This document shows, in pieces, positions 25,132-33,297 of a stretch of DNA of 64,000 nt. This stretch comes from an uncultured Pelagibacteraceae bacterium (GTDB taxonomy: Bacteria > Pseudomonadota > Alphaproteobacteria > Pelagibacterales > Pelagibacteraceae). Both the position numbers and the translations under genes were made by a program. The stretch lies in contig CACGXV010000003.1 of the NCBI GenBank assembly GCA_902577075.1, positions 62,001 through 126,000 of the forward strand. The letters are read 5' to 3'. The notes under the pieces are model-generated. The model searched no databases and had not been told where the DNA came from. It was given only the letters and a program-made list of their open reading frames with translations. Positions within the stretch are counted from its first letter, which is position 1. Every line of letters begins with the position of its first letter.

Positions 25132-27470
25132 TATGATCTAACTTTTGTTTTCTTAGGATCGTAATGAGGAAATCCTACAATTTTAGCTGGAATTCTTTTT
25201 TGGTGACCATCTATTTTTCCAATTTCAACTTCATTTCCTATTTCTGAATGACCTACATCTATTCTGCATAAGGCAATATTTTTATTTAGTGTTGGTGAAA
25301 TGCACCCACTTGTAATTACTCCAACTTGAGATCTTCCAATATGTACACAGTCTCCATGGTTTGCTTGTTCTTTACCAATCAATTCTAACCCAACTAATTT
25401 TTTTTGAGGGTTTTCTTTTCTTTTAATTAGGTTTTCTCTTCCTATAAAATCTTCCGTTTTAGATTTTAATGGTACAGAAAAACCGATCCCTGCTTCAAAG
25501 GGATCTTGTTGTCCATCAAATTCATTACCAAATAATATTAAACCAGCTTCAATTCTTAAAAGGTCTAAAGCAGCAAAACCAGCAGGTATCAAACCTTCGT
25601 CTTTACCTGCTTCCAATACTTTATCCCAAACAGTTGGTGCATCGCTTGGATGGCACCAGATTTCAAAACCAAGCTCACCAGTATAACCAGTCCGTGAAAC
25701 AATTAATGGTATTCCATTTAATTCTTCTAATCTACAAATACTAAATCTAAACCATTCCAATTCAGATATAGAGGGCTGTGTAGGAGGTGTAAAAATTATT
25801 TTTTCTAAAATTTCTCTACTTTTTGGTCCTTGCAAAGATAGGTTATTTATTTGGTCTGTAGAATTTTTTATATGAACTTTATAATTTTTCTTTTTTGCTT
25901 GTTCTTTTAGCCATTCCCCACCATACTCATCTCCACAAACCCATCTAAAACCATGATCACTAAGTTTTAATAAAGTGCCATCATCAAACATGGTCCCATT
26001 TTCATAGCACATTGCTGAATAAACAATTTGGCCTACTGAAAGTTTTTTAATATTTCGAGTTAAAGTGTAATTCATTAATTCTTCAGCATCAGGACCAAGA
26101 ATTTCAAACTTTCTTAAAGAAGATAAATCAATTAGAACAGCTTTCTCTCTACAAGCATTATATTCGTTAATAACTCCATGTTTTGTATAATCATTTGGTA
26201 ACCAAAAACCCCTAGCATCAACAAAGTTTCTAGTTAGTTTAGAAGTTCTTTCGTAAAACCCTGTGGTCCTTGTAAGTTTATTTTCTGAGTCAGTTTTCAT
26301 TCTAAATCCATAAGATTTTGTAAATTCTTTACTTTTTTCATAAGTTCTAACAAAAATATCAGTAGGGTTCCATCCATTACAGCTATCAATATCACTAGGA
26401 CAAGCTGTTGTACCACAGGTTAAATCTTTAAGTGCTTTAAAAATTACATAATCACCTGGTCTTGCATATGACTCGTCAGAGGTTACTGAATTTAAACCTC
26501 CAGCAGATGTATTAAAAAAAAGATTTATTGCCTGCCAACCTTTTTTTTTCTCTACTCCATATTTTTCCATAGAGTCATTTAAATTATCAGAACAATTTGC
26601 ATGCCCAAAATATCCTGAGTCCTCATAGTATTTTGAAGTACAAGCTAAGTTGAATGTATCGTGTATACCAACAGTATCTCTTATCACTTCTATTAAAGGT
26701 TCATGATCAGTATCATAAAATTTTGAATATAAACCTGGACCAGGAAAAGTATGACCCATAAAAGTTCTAGTTGTTTGCCAATCAAGACCTTTCTCCAAAC
26801 CTTTTTCTAATTTAGCTGTATCATAAGCAACAAAGTCCGAACACTGTCTTCCTGTTGGTGTTATAATTTGAATGTAATCACCAGCTTTGACTTGATAGCC
26901 AGTTGCAGTTTTTCTTTCAATATTTACTTCATGATCTGGATCATAAATTGGATCTGGTATTAATGAAAATTCTTTATCATTATTTTTAATTTTAGCTCTT
27001 TTTATTATTATTGTTAAATCTGATGGTGGATTTTGATCATGAACAAGCATGTCATCTGCAGGCGCTGCAAATATGCAATAACATTTATCTTTCGATTTTA
27101 AATTTATTTTTTCACCAGCTTTAGTATTTTTATCAAATAATATTGCTGACTTTGCTTTTTCAATTTTTAAATTTCTTTTGTTTAGTTGAAGCAAAGCCTG
27201 CATAGAACTTTCTTCTCTTTTAAAAAGTATTTTTTTTATTTCAGAAGAATTTTTATTTTCTTTTAAATTTAAAAGACCTAATTCTGAGTTTCCGTTTTTA
27301 TCGAAAGAAATGATTTCGCAAATTTGATTTCCTTCATTATTAATTATTTGAATTTCGTCATCAGGAAAAATTTGAATTCCAGTAATTCCACTAGCATTGA
27401 CAATATATCTTTCAACTCCAGGTGGTAGTACATTTAAACCAGGTTCTTTTATTGCTAAACTAGTTTGCAT
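25131..27470 (-). CDS. tdm: Trimethylamine N-oxide demethylase (Tdm): DUF1989-GcvT fusion
   Basis: A 779-aa two-part protein. The N-terminal half includes a DUF1989-type region (about 175-370) with cysteines in GRQCSDFVAYD (C210), LACTSKYYED (C277) and CGTTACPSDIDSC (C352, C357, C364), some expected to bind zinc. The C-terminal half (about 395-775) is a GcvT-like tetrahydrofolate-binding domain with DLSSLRKFEILGPDAEEL and FDGQQDPFEAGIGFSVPL. This fusion is the known architecture of Tdm, which converts TMAO to dimethylamine and formaldehyde in the cytoplasm, with THF capturing formaldehyde. It is divergent from tmoX, and its start is 147 bases from tmoX ATG. Confidence 0.92.
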   Translation of the reverse strand: MQTSLAIKEPGLNVLPPGVERYIVNASGITGIQIFPDDEIQIINNEGNQICEIISFDKNGNSELGLLNLKENKNSSEIKKILFKREESSMQALLQLNKRNLKIEKAKSAILFDKNTKAGEKINLKSKDKCYCIFAAPADDMLVHDQNPPSDLTIIIKRAKIKNNDKEFSLIPDPIYDPDHEVNIERKTATGYQVKAGDYIQIITPTGRQCSDFVAYDTAKLEKGLEKGLDWQTTRTFMGHTFPGPGLYSKFYDTDHEPLIEVIRDTVGIHDTFNLACTSKYYEDSGYFGHANCSDNLNDSMEKYGVEKKKGWQAINLFFNTSAGGLNSVTSDESYARPGDYVIFKALKDLTCGTTACPSDIDSCNGWNPTDIFVRTYEKSKEFTKSYGFRMKTDSENKLTRTTGFYERTSKLTRNFVDARGFWLPNDYTKHGVINEYNACREKAVLIDLSSLRKFEILGPDAEELMNYTLTRNIKKLSVGQIVYSAMCYENGTMFDDGTLLKLSDHGFRWVCGDEYGGEWLKEQAKKKNYKVHIKNSTDQINNLSLQGPKSREILEKIIFTPPTQPSISELEWFRFSICRLEELNGIPLIVSRTGYTGELGFEIWCHPSDAPTVWDKVLEAGKDEGLIPAGFAALDLLRIEAGLILFGNEFDGQQDPFEAGIGFSVPLKSKTEDFIGRENLIKRKENPQKKLVGLELIGKEQANHGDCVHIGRSQVGVITSGCISPTLNKNIALCRIDVGHSEIGNEVEIGKIDGHQKRIPAKIVGFPHYDPKKTKVRS

Positions 27471-27510
27471 AAATAATTTAAATATGCCTAAACTATATTA
27501 AAGTATCAAC

Positions 27511-27528
27511 AAATTTATATATAAATTT
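27511..27528. promoter_or_regulatory. Perfect 18-bp palindrome between tdm and tmoX, candidate operator
   Basis: AAATTTATATATAAATTT is a perfect 18-base dyad in the divergent gap, 40 bases upstream of the tdm start and 30 bases before the tmoX -35 box. It shares TTTATATATAAA with the palindrome at 24726. Position suits joint control of tdm and tmoX; no binding data. Confidence 0.4.
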
Positions 27529-27557
27529 TATATATACATTTGTATCTATTTTGCTTG

Positions 27558-27586
27558 TTGACTGTCTCTTTAATAGAGAAGATAAT
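27558..27586 (+). promoter_or_regulatory. Sigma-70-type promoter of tmoX
   Basis: TTGACT (27558-27563) and GATAAT (27581-27586) are separated by exactly 17 bases, each matching consensus at five positions. A start about seven bases later would give a leader of roughly 25 bases with the Shine-Dalgarno GGAAAGGGGA before ATG 27618. The spacer holds a short dyad, TCTCT-N5-AGAGA (27565-27579). Confidence 0.65.
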
Positions 27587-27617
27587 TTAATTCTTAATAT
27601 TAAGGAAAGGGGAAATA

Positions 27618-28565
27618 ATGAGAAAAATAATATCTCTACTATCAGCTTTAGTGATTTCTCTTGTAAGTTTTGCAGGAATTTCTAACGCAGCGGATAGTAA
27701 AAAACCGATTGTTATCCCAACTCATAACTGGTCAAGCCAAATTGTAATGGCGTATGTTATTGGTGGAATATTTGAAAGCATGGGTAACAATGTAAAATAT
27801 GTAAATGCTGACTCACAGGCAGTATACGAGTCAATTAGAATTGGAGACGTAACTATATCTCACGAAGTGTGGGAATCTGCTTTTGGTAAATCATTCACAA
27901 CTGCTTTAGACAAAGGTGGTTTATTAGATATGGGTGATCACGAAGCAAGAACTCTTGAAGATATGGGTTATCCTAACTGGGTTGTAGAAAAAGGCTTATG
28001 CCCAGGTCTACCTGATTGGACTGCATTAAAAAATCCAGATTGTGCAAAAAACTTTACAACACCTGACTCTCCAGATGGAAAAGGAAGAATGTTGGAAGGA
28101 CCACAAACTTGGCATGGAGATTTAATACCTCAAAGAGTTGATGCTCTTGGTTTAGGAGATCTATGGTGGGTTAAATTTGCTGGTAGTGCAGATGCATTAT
28201 GGGCAGAATTAGCAGCAGCTAAAAAAGAAGGAAGAGGTACTATCATATTTAACTGGACACCAAACTTTACTGATGGTGCTGGTTTTACTTTCATCGACTT
28301 TCCTCCATACACAGCTGGTTGTAGACCAGAAGATGGTGGAGATGGAAAATGTGGTTCTCCAGATGGATATTTGAAAAAAGCAGCGCATGAAGATTTTCCA
28401 AAAACTCATCCTGCAGCAGCTAAGGCGTTTCAAAAACTTTCTTTCTCTACAAGTCAAATTGGTGCAATGGCAGCTTTAGTTGACGTTGACAAGATGACTC
28501 ATGAAGATGCAGCTAAAAAATGGTTAGCTGATAACAAGAGTGTTTGGCAAGCTTTTACAAAATAA
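27618..28565 (+). CDS. tmoX: TMAO-binding periplasmic protein of ABC transporter (TmoX)
   Basis: A 315-aa OpuAC/ProX-family substrate-binding protein with a Sec signal (residues 1-24, cut near ISNA/A). Tryptophans in HNWSSQIVMAY, SHEVWESAFG, GPQTWHGDLIP and FNWTPNF can form an aromatic cage for a quaternary or N-oxide ammonium group. Cysteines in GLCPGL, NPDCAKNF, AGCRPE and GKCGSP could pair in the periplasm. It sits opposite tdm, and tmoW/tmoV follow 1.5 kb downstream, so TMAO is the likely ligand, although glycine betaine-type compounds are possible. A strong terminator follows, suggesting it is expressed above the rest of the transporter. Confidence 0.87.
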   Translation: MRKIISLLSALVISLVSFAGISNAADSKKPIVIPTHNWSSQIVMAYVIGGIFESMGNNVKYVNADSQAVYESIRIGDVTISHEVWESAFGKSFTTALDKGGLLDMGDHEARTLEDMGYPNWVVEKGLCPGLPDWTALKNPDCAKNFTTPDSPDGKGRMLEGPQTWHGDLIPQRVDALGLGDLWWVKFAGSADALWAELAAAKKEGRGTIIFNWTPNFTDGAGFTFIDFPPYTAGCRPEDGGDGKCGSPDGYLKKAAHEDFPKTHPAAAKAFQKLSFSTSQIGAMAALVDVDKMTHEDAAKKWLADNKSVWQAFTK

Positions 28566-28587
28566 GCTTAAAAAACTAAAAAATTAA

Positions 28588-28622
28588 ATCTCTCCCAACT
28601 ATGTTGGGGGAGATTTTTTTTA
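28588..28622 (+). terminator. Rho-independent terminator after tmoX
   Basis: A 12-bp stem (ATCTCTCCCAAC / GTTGGGGGAGAT, one G-U pair, loop TAT) is followed by a run of eight T. It lies 22 bases after the tmoX stop and would terminate most tmoX transcripts before the downstream genes and tmoWV. Confidence 0.92.
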
Positions 28623-28636
28623 ATAAAAATTAATAT

Positions 28637-29101
28637 GTGATGATCAAATTATTTTATTTAATATTTTTTAGCCTTATTTCTCTCAGTAATGTTTTTGCAA
28701 AAAATATTAATATAAATGAAGATCTTAATTTGGAATTTCATTGTAAGTTAGAAAAAAAAATAATCAAAAACTCTGAATATAATTACAAAACGTTTTTAGC
28801 GGAAGAAGTTGATGAACAGAACCTAAATTCTTTAAAATTATATACAAATCAACCAAGTACTTTGATGGTAAATGGATTGTCAGATTTTTTTTCACAAAAC
28901 TCAAATTATGATGTGAAAATAGTAAATAAAGATGTGGTTTTATTTAAAGCTTTCAATAAAGAAAAAAGTTATTCAGAATCTGCAATAATTACTAGAAAAA
29001 CTGGAGAATTAATTCATGAAATAACTAAAAACATTAACAGCGAAAATTCAGAAAAATATATAACTATTTATTATTGTAAAAATAAAACAAAAAATGCCTA
29101 A
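28637..29101 (+). CDS. Exported hypothetical protein between tmoX and tmoW
   Basis: A 154-aa protein with a signal peptide (about residues 1-21, LISLSNVFA/KN). The mature part is a beta-rich, lysine- and asparagine-rich domain with a cysteine near each end (EFHCKLEKK and IYYCKNKTK), probably disulfide-bonded in the periplasm. No family recognised. It begins about 15 bases after the tmoX terminator and so depends on read-through or its own promoter. Its role in TMAO uptake, if any, is unknown. Confidence 0.6.
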   Translation: MMIKLFYLIFFSLISLSNVFAKNININEDLNLEFHCKLEKKIIKNSEYNYKTFLAEEVDEQNLNSLKLYTNQPSTLMVNGLSDFFSQNSNYDVKIVNKDVVLFKAFNKEKSYSESAIITRKTGELIHEITKNINSENSEKYITIYYCKNKTKNA

Positions 29102-29135
29102 TTTTTTTTTGATAAATAATGTGTAAAATGAAAGC

Positions 29136-29513
29136 ATGAAAAGACTCATATTTTGCATCCTTTTTTACCTTTTAGTAACGTCAATTGCCCAGGCAAGAAG
29201 CACAGGTTGCAAAGAGGGAAACTGTGAAAACGGGTATGGTAAATGGATTTACACAGACAAAACAACCTATGAAGGTGAGTGGGTTGCAACCAAAAAACAT
29301 GGTCAAGGAGTAGAAACCTGGCCTAACGGATATATTTACAAAGGCGAATTTAAAAATAGCGAATGGAGCGGTGTTGGAACTTTATTTTTTCCCGATGGCT
29401 CAACTTACGAAGGTGAATGGGCCAAAGGATTTATGAATGGTAAAGGAACTTTTACTTGGTCTGATGGAAAACAAAAAACTGGTATTTGGAAAAATGGAAA
29501 ATTACAAGAGTAA
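29136..29513 (+). CDS. Exported MORN-repeat protein
   Basis: A 125-aa protein with a cleavable signal (about residues 1-20, VTSIAQA/RS). The mature part carries at least three MORN repeats of the form Y-x-G-x-x-x-x-x-x-x-G-x-G: YEGEWVATKKHGQGV, YKGEFKNSEWSGVGT and YEGEWAKGFMNGKGT, plus degenerate flanking copies. MORN repeats form beta-hairpin arrays used in protein or lipid contacts. A CKEGNCENGYG cysteine pair precedes them. The gene lies between tmoX and tmoW, overlapping the next gene by 20 bases. Function is unknown; a periplasmic scaffold is a guess. Confidence 0.72.
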   Translation: MKRLIFCILFYLLVTSIAQARSTGCKEGNCENGYGKWIYTDKTTYEGEWVATKKHGQGVETWPNGYIYKGEFKNSEWSGVGTLFFPDGSTYEGEWAKGFMNGKGTFTWSDGKQKTGIWKNGKLQE

Positions 29514-30039
29514 TTTTAAGGAATTACCAGAACCAATCAAACAGTTTGGTGGACTAATAGGAATTATGATTATTATATTTATAACTTTTTTTATCCTAAA
29601 TAAAATGTTTGGTGAAGGTGATGAGTTGGTTGCTAAAATGAAAATAGAAGAAGAAAGAATTGCTCAAGAGAGAAAACTTAATAAATTAATCTCAAGTCTT
29701 CCATCAGGAATTTTAGTTTCTTTTGATGGAACTGATCATTTTAAATTATCAGATGAATTATATGAGGCGGTTTGTAAAGCAACAAAACTTATTCCTCAAC
29801 GTGCAATTATGGGAGCAAATTTTTTAAATTTCAGGGCACACGAAATTTATACTATTAATGGTAACAAGATTGATGAAACGTTTGTTAAATGGGATAAAGA
29901 AAAAAATAAGTGCTTTGCTGGTTTTGTAGTTAGTGGAAATAATGTTGGTGTAGATGAAACTATTTCTGTAAGTGGTGAAGCATTAAGTTTTCTAAGTACA
30001 GGGATTGATACAAGAGTTTATTTTATTAAAAATTTTTAG
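29494..30039 (+). CDS. Single-pass membrane hypothetical protein
   Basis: An open frame runs from 29437, but I place the start at ATG 29494, which gives MENYKSNFKELPEPIK, 181 aa, and cuts the overlap with the MORN gene to 20 bases. One membrane helix (about residues 23-40, GIMIIIFITFFILNKM) is followed by a charged coiled segment (KMKIEEERIAQERKLNKLIS) and a beta-rich domain with two cysteines (AVCKAT, NKCFAG). No family recognised. Together with its two upstream neighbours it forms a three-gene envelope cassette inserted within the transporter genes. Confidence 0.6.
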   Translation: MENYKSNFKELPEPIKQFGGLIGIMIIIFITFFILNKMFGEGDELVAKMKIEEERIAQERKLNKLISSLPSGILVSFDGTDHFKLSDELYEAVCKATKLIPQRAIMGANFLNFRAHEIYTINGNKIDETFVKWDKEKNKCFAGFVVSGNNVGVDETISVSGEALSFLSTGIDTRVYFIKNF

Positions 30040-30104
30040 GAGGAAATTTAACAAATTAAAGAGATTTTAATTTATCTTAATTTCGTATAACTTTATTATA
30101 TTTT

Positions 30105-31136
30105 ATGTCTGAACCAGTAATTAAATGTAAGTCTGTTTATAAGATATTTGGCGAAAATGCTGAAACTATGCTTAAGGAAGCGAATGGCAATGTAGATGCA
30201 AAAACTTTTCAAGAAAATGGATGTATAGTTGGTGTAAATAATGCTTCCTTTGAGGTATCAAAAGGAGAAATGTTGGTCGTAATGGGACTTTCAGGATCAG
30301 GTAAGTCTACATTGCTAAGATGTATCTCAAGATTAACAGATGCAACTGGTGGAAAGATATTTATTGAAGGTCAAGATCTATTAAATTTAAATAATAAAGA
30401 ATTGATCGATCTTAGAAGAAATAAAATGGGAATGGTTTTTCAAAGCTTTGCGCTTCTTCCCCATAAAACAGTAGTTGAAAACATAGCTTTTCCGTTACAA
30501 ATTAAAGGGATTAATACAGAGGATAGCATCAATAAAGCAATGGATATGGTCAAATTAGTTGGCTTGGATGGAAGAGAAAACTATTTCCCTCGAGAATTAT
30601 CTGGAGGACAACAACAAAGAGTAGGTATTGCAAGGTCATTAGCAGTTGAGCCAGATATTTGGTTTTTAGATGAACCTTTTTCAGCGCTAGACCCCTTGAT
30701 CCGAAAAGAGATGCAAGATGAATTCTTAAGACTCCAAGAAAAGTTACAAAAAACAATTATGTTCATTACTCATGATTTTGACGAAGCTCTAAAACTTGCT
30801 GATCGTATTGCAATTATGAAAGATGGAATTATTGAACAATTAGATACTCCTGCAAATATTGTCTTAAATCCAGCAACTGAATATGTAAGAAAATTTACTG
30901 AGGAAGTGCCAAGAGAAAAAGTTTTATTAATTGAGGATGTTATGGATTCTACAACCACAGAAGATATAGGAGATTTAAAAGTTTCAAAAGACGAGATAAT
31001 TGAAAATGTGGCAGAAAAAATATTAACACAAGAAAAGACTGTAGCCGTAATAGACAACAATAATAATATTGTAGGGTCTATTAATCCAACAAAAATAATT
31101 AATACAGTTTTTGGAGGAAGAAAAACTAATAATTAA
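30105..31136 (+). CDS. tmoW: TMAO ABC transporter ATP-binding subunit (TmoW)
   Basis: A 343-aa ABC ATPase of the ProV/OpuAA group. Walker A is GLSGSGKS, the signature ELSGGQQQR, Walker B IWFLDEPFSALDP, and the switch histidine is in MFITHDFDEA. The N-terminal GENAETMLKEA extension and a C-terminal CBS-like tail (VAVIDNNNNIVGSINPTKII) are typical of betaine/proline-type importers. It energises uptake through the permease four bases downstream. Distance from tmoX (1.5 kb, past a terminator) is unusual. TMAO specificity is inferred from tdm and tmoX. Confidence 0.87.
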   Translation: MSEPVIKCKSVYKIFGENAETMLKEANGNVDAKTFQENGCIVGVNNASFEVSKGEMLVVMGLSGSGKSTLLRCISRLTDATGGKIFIEGQDLLNLNNKELIDLRRNKMGMVFQSFALLPHKTVVENIAFPLQIKGINTEDSINKAMDMVKLVGLDGRENYFPRELSGGQQQRVGIARSLAVEPDIWFLDEPFSALDPLIRKEMQDEFLRLQEKLQKTIMFITHDFDEALKLADRIAIMKDGIIEQLDTPANIVLNPATEYVRKFTEEVPREKVLLIEDVMDSTTTEDIGDLKVSKDEIIENVAEKILTQEKTVAVIDNNNNIVGSINPTKIINTVFGGRKTNN

Positions 31137-31139
31137 TTT

Positions 31140-33293
31140 ATGGAATTATTTAAAAAATACCCAAAATTATTTCAATGGATTTTTTTATTAATAGTATTTT
31201 TTGCTTTATGTTTTGCAATTGATGTACCTGAAACTTATAAATTTATTAGAGGGCAAGCTGAATTTGTAAAAGATCCCAATCAAAGCACCTTTGTTTTTTT
31301 AGGAAAAGAGGTGAGGTATTACGCTTTTGATGTTTTTTGGAGACTGCCTCCTTTACTTGGTTGGTTACCAATTTGGATAAATGACTCATTATTCTTCTTA
31401 ATGAATGATTGGATGCCAATGGAGTTTTGGAACGAAGATACTCAAGAATATAAAACTAGACCTTTAGTTTTACAAATTACTAGAAATTTAACTGCCTTTA
31501 TGACTTTTTTAATAGAATTAATTAGAGAGATTTTACTTGGTGGACTTGAAACTATCGTAGCATTTACAAGTTGGGATTGGATTGATGCTAATCCTTGGGC
31601 AGAATTACCTGGCTTACCATGGACTATTGTTGCTGCAGGTTCTGCAATACTTGCTTATAAGTTAGGTGGTAGAGGGTTGGCCATTTTTGCAGGTTTAGCA
31701 ATGACTTATATTTCTATTTTTGGTCAGTGGAAACCATCAATGCAGACATTATCTTTTATTTTAGTTGCAGCACCACTATCATTTATATTTGGATTAAGTC
31801 TTGGTATTGCTGCCTTTAAGAGTAAAAGAGTTGAAAAAGCGTTATATCCAATACTTTTAGTCATGCAGACAATGCCTCAGTACGCTGTGTTAGTTCCTGC
31901 TCTTGTACTTTTTGGAGTTGGGGATCATGCAGCAGTAATTATAACAATGATTGTAGCTGTGCCTCCTATGATATTATTGACCTTATTAGGATTAAGAGCT
32001 GTACCACCGGAAGTTATTGAAGCTGGTAGAATGAGTGGATGTAATAATTGGCAACTAATGTTCAAAGTTTTAATTCCAACAGCAAGACGAGATATTTTGA
32101 TCGGAGTTAATCAAGTTATAATGGTTTGTTTTTCTATGGCTGTTATATCCGCTTTTATTGGAGCAAAAGGTCTAGGGTTTAATTTATTGTTAGCATTAAA
32201 CCAACTAAATATCGGATTAGCTTTAGAAGCAGGACTTTGTATTAGTTTGATCGCAATTCTATTGGATAAAATGTCCTTAGCTTGGGCAAATAAACAAGTT
32301 GATTATTTTGGGAATCTAAATTTTTTCCAGAGGAATAAAAACTCATTATTTTTTGGAATAATAATGATTGTAGGAATTGCGTTAGCGTATTTTGGATCTA
32401 TTTACTTCAAAGATGGATATAATTATTTATTTGAAGTTCCACATAATAAGGGGATATCAACTGCTGATTTTTGGAATAAAGGAGTTGACTGGATATTTGA
32501 TACATTTTTTGTTTACATAAAAGCATTTAATACGTGGTTGATTGTTGAAGTGCTTCAGCCAATGAGAGCTTTATATTTAAGAATGCCAGCGATAGCTACA
32601 ATAGTGTTGGTAGTTGGAGCGGGATATTTGATTGGTGGCACAAGATCAGCTTTAGTAGTTTGTGGTTTGACTTTATTTATAGCATTAAGTCCTTGGTGGG
32701 ATAGAGCTTTAGTCACAACTTATATGGCAACATTTGGTGTAATTGTGTCTTGTATTATTGGATTTACAGTTGGAACTTTATGTTTTCAAAATAAACACTC
32801 TACAAAATTTATGTTAAACGTTTGCGATATTTTCCAAACCTTTCCATCATTTGTATATTTAATTCCTGTAATGATGCTGTTCGGTATAACTGATACATCT
32901 GTTCTAATTGCAGTAATAGTTTATGCAACTATACCTGCAACGAGATATACAATAGAAGGACTTAGAAGTGTCCCGTCCGGCTTACATGATGCTGCAACAA
33001 TGTCAGGGGTAACAAAATTTCAAAGATTATTTAAGATAGAGTTTCCTTTAGCATTTCCACATATGATGTTGGGACTTAATCAAACTATAGTTTTTGCTCT
33101 ATTTATGGTGATTATAGGGGCATTTATTGGTACGGAAGATTTAGGACAATATATTTTAAAAGCTTTGTCAGACAAAAAAGGTGCAGGAATTGGATTAACA
33201 CTAGGAATATGTGTTGCATTCATAGGTTTAATTTTTGACAATTTAATAAGAACTTGGGTTGATAAAAGAAAAAAACATTTGGGTATAGATTAA
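31140..33293 (+). CDS. tmoV: TMAO ABC transporter permease, fused two-domain (TmoV)
   Basis: A 717-aa membrane protein with two ProW-type permease domains in one chain. Each has an ABC permease coupling loop: EAGRMSGCNNWQLMFKVLIP in the first half and DAATMSGVTKFQRLFKIEFP in the second. The doubled length matches TmoV rather than a single ProW of about 300 aa. It forms the inner-membrane channel of the TMAO importer with TmoW and TmoX. The next gene, glycerol kinase, starts four bases later, so transcription may continue. Confidence 0.88.
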   Translation: MELFKKYPKLFQWIFLLIVFFALCFAIDVPETYKFIRGQAEFVKDPNQSTFVFLGKEVRYYAFDVFWRLPPLLGWLPIWINDSLFFLMNDWMPMEFWNEDTQEYKTRPLVLQITRNLTAFMTFLIELIREILLGGLETIVAFTSWDWIDANPWAELPGLPWTIVAAGSAILAYKLGGRGLAIFAGLAMTYISIFGQWKPSMQTLSFILVAAPLSFIFGLSLGIAAFKSKRVEKALYPILLVMQTMPQYAVLVPALVLFGVGDHAAVIITMIVAVPPMILLTLLGLRAVPPEVIEAGRMSGCNNWQLMFKVLIPTARRDILIGVNQVIMVCFSMAVISAFIGAKGLGFNLLLALNQLNIGLALEAGLCISLIAILLDKMSLAWANKQVDYFGNLNFFQRNKNSLFFGIIMIVGIALAYFGSIYFKDGYNYLFEVPHNKGISTADFWNKGVDWIFDTFFVYIKAFNTWLIVEVLQPMRALYLRMPAIATIVLVVGAGYLIGGTRSALVVCGLTLFIALSPWWDRALVTTYMATFGVIVSCIIGFTVGTLCFQNKHSTKFMLNVCDIFQTFPSFVYLIPVMMLFGITDTSVLIAVIVYATIPATRYTIEGLRSVPSGLHDAATMSGVTKFQRLFKIEFPLAFPHMMLGLNQTIVFALFMVIIGAFIGTEDLGQYILKALSDKKGAGIGLTLGICVAFIGLIFDNLIRTWVDKRKKHLGID

Positions 33294-33297
33294 ACTT

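Noticed and set aside
27471..27617. Riboswitch in the tdm-tmoX gap
   Set aside because: No recognisable riboswitch core; the predicted tmoX leader is only about 25 bases, too short for a known aptamer.
29437..29493. Longer start for the membrane protein downstream of the MORN gene
   Set aside because: It would overlap the MORN gene by 77 bases in another frame; ATG 29494 gives a natural N-terminus before the membrane helix.
30770..31060. 96-aa minus-strand open frame
   Set aside because: Antisense to tmoW; composition mirrors the coding strand.
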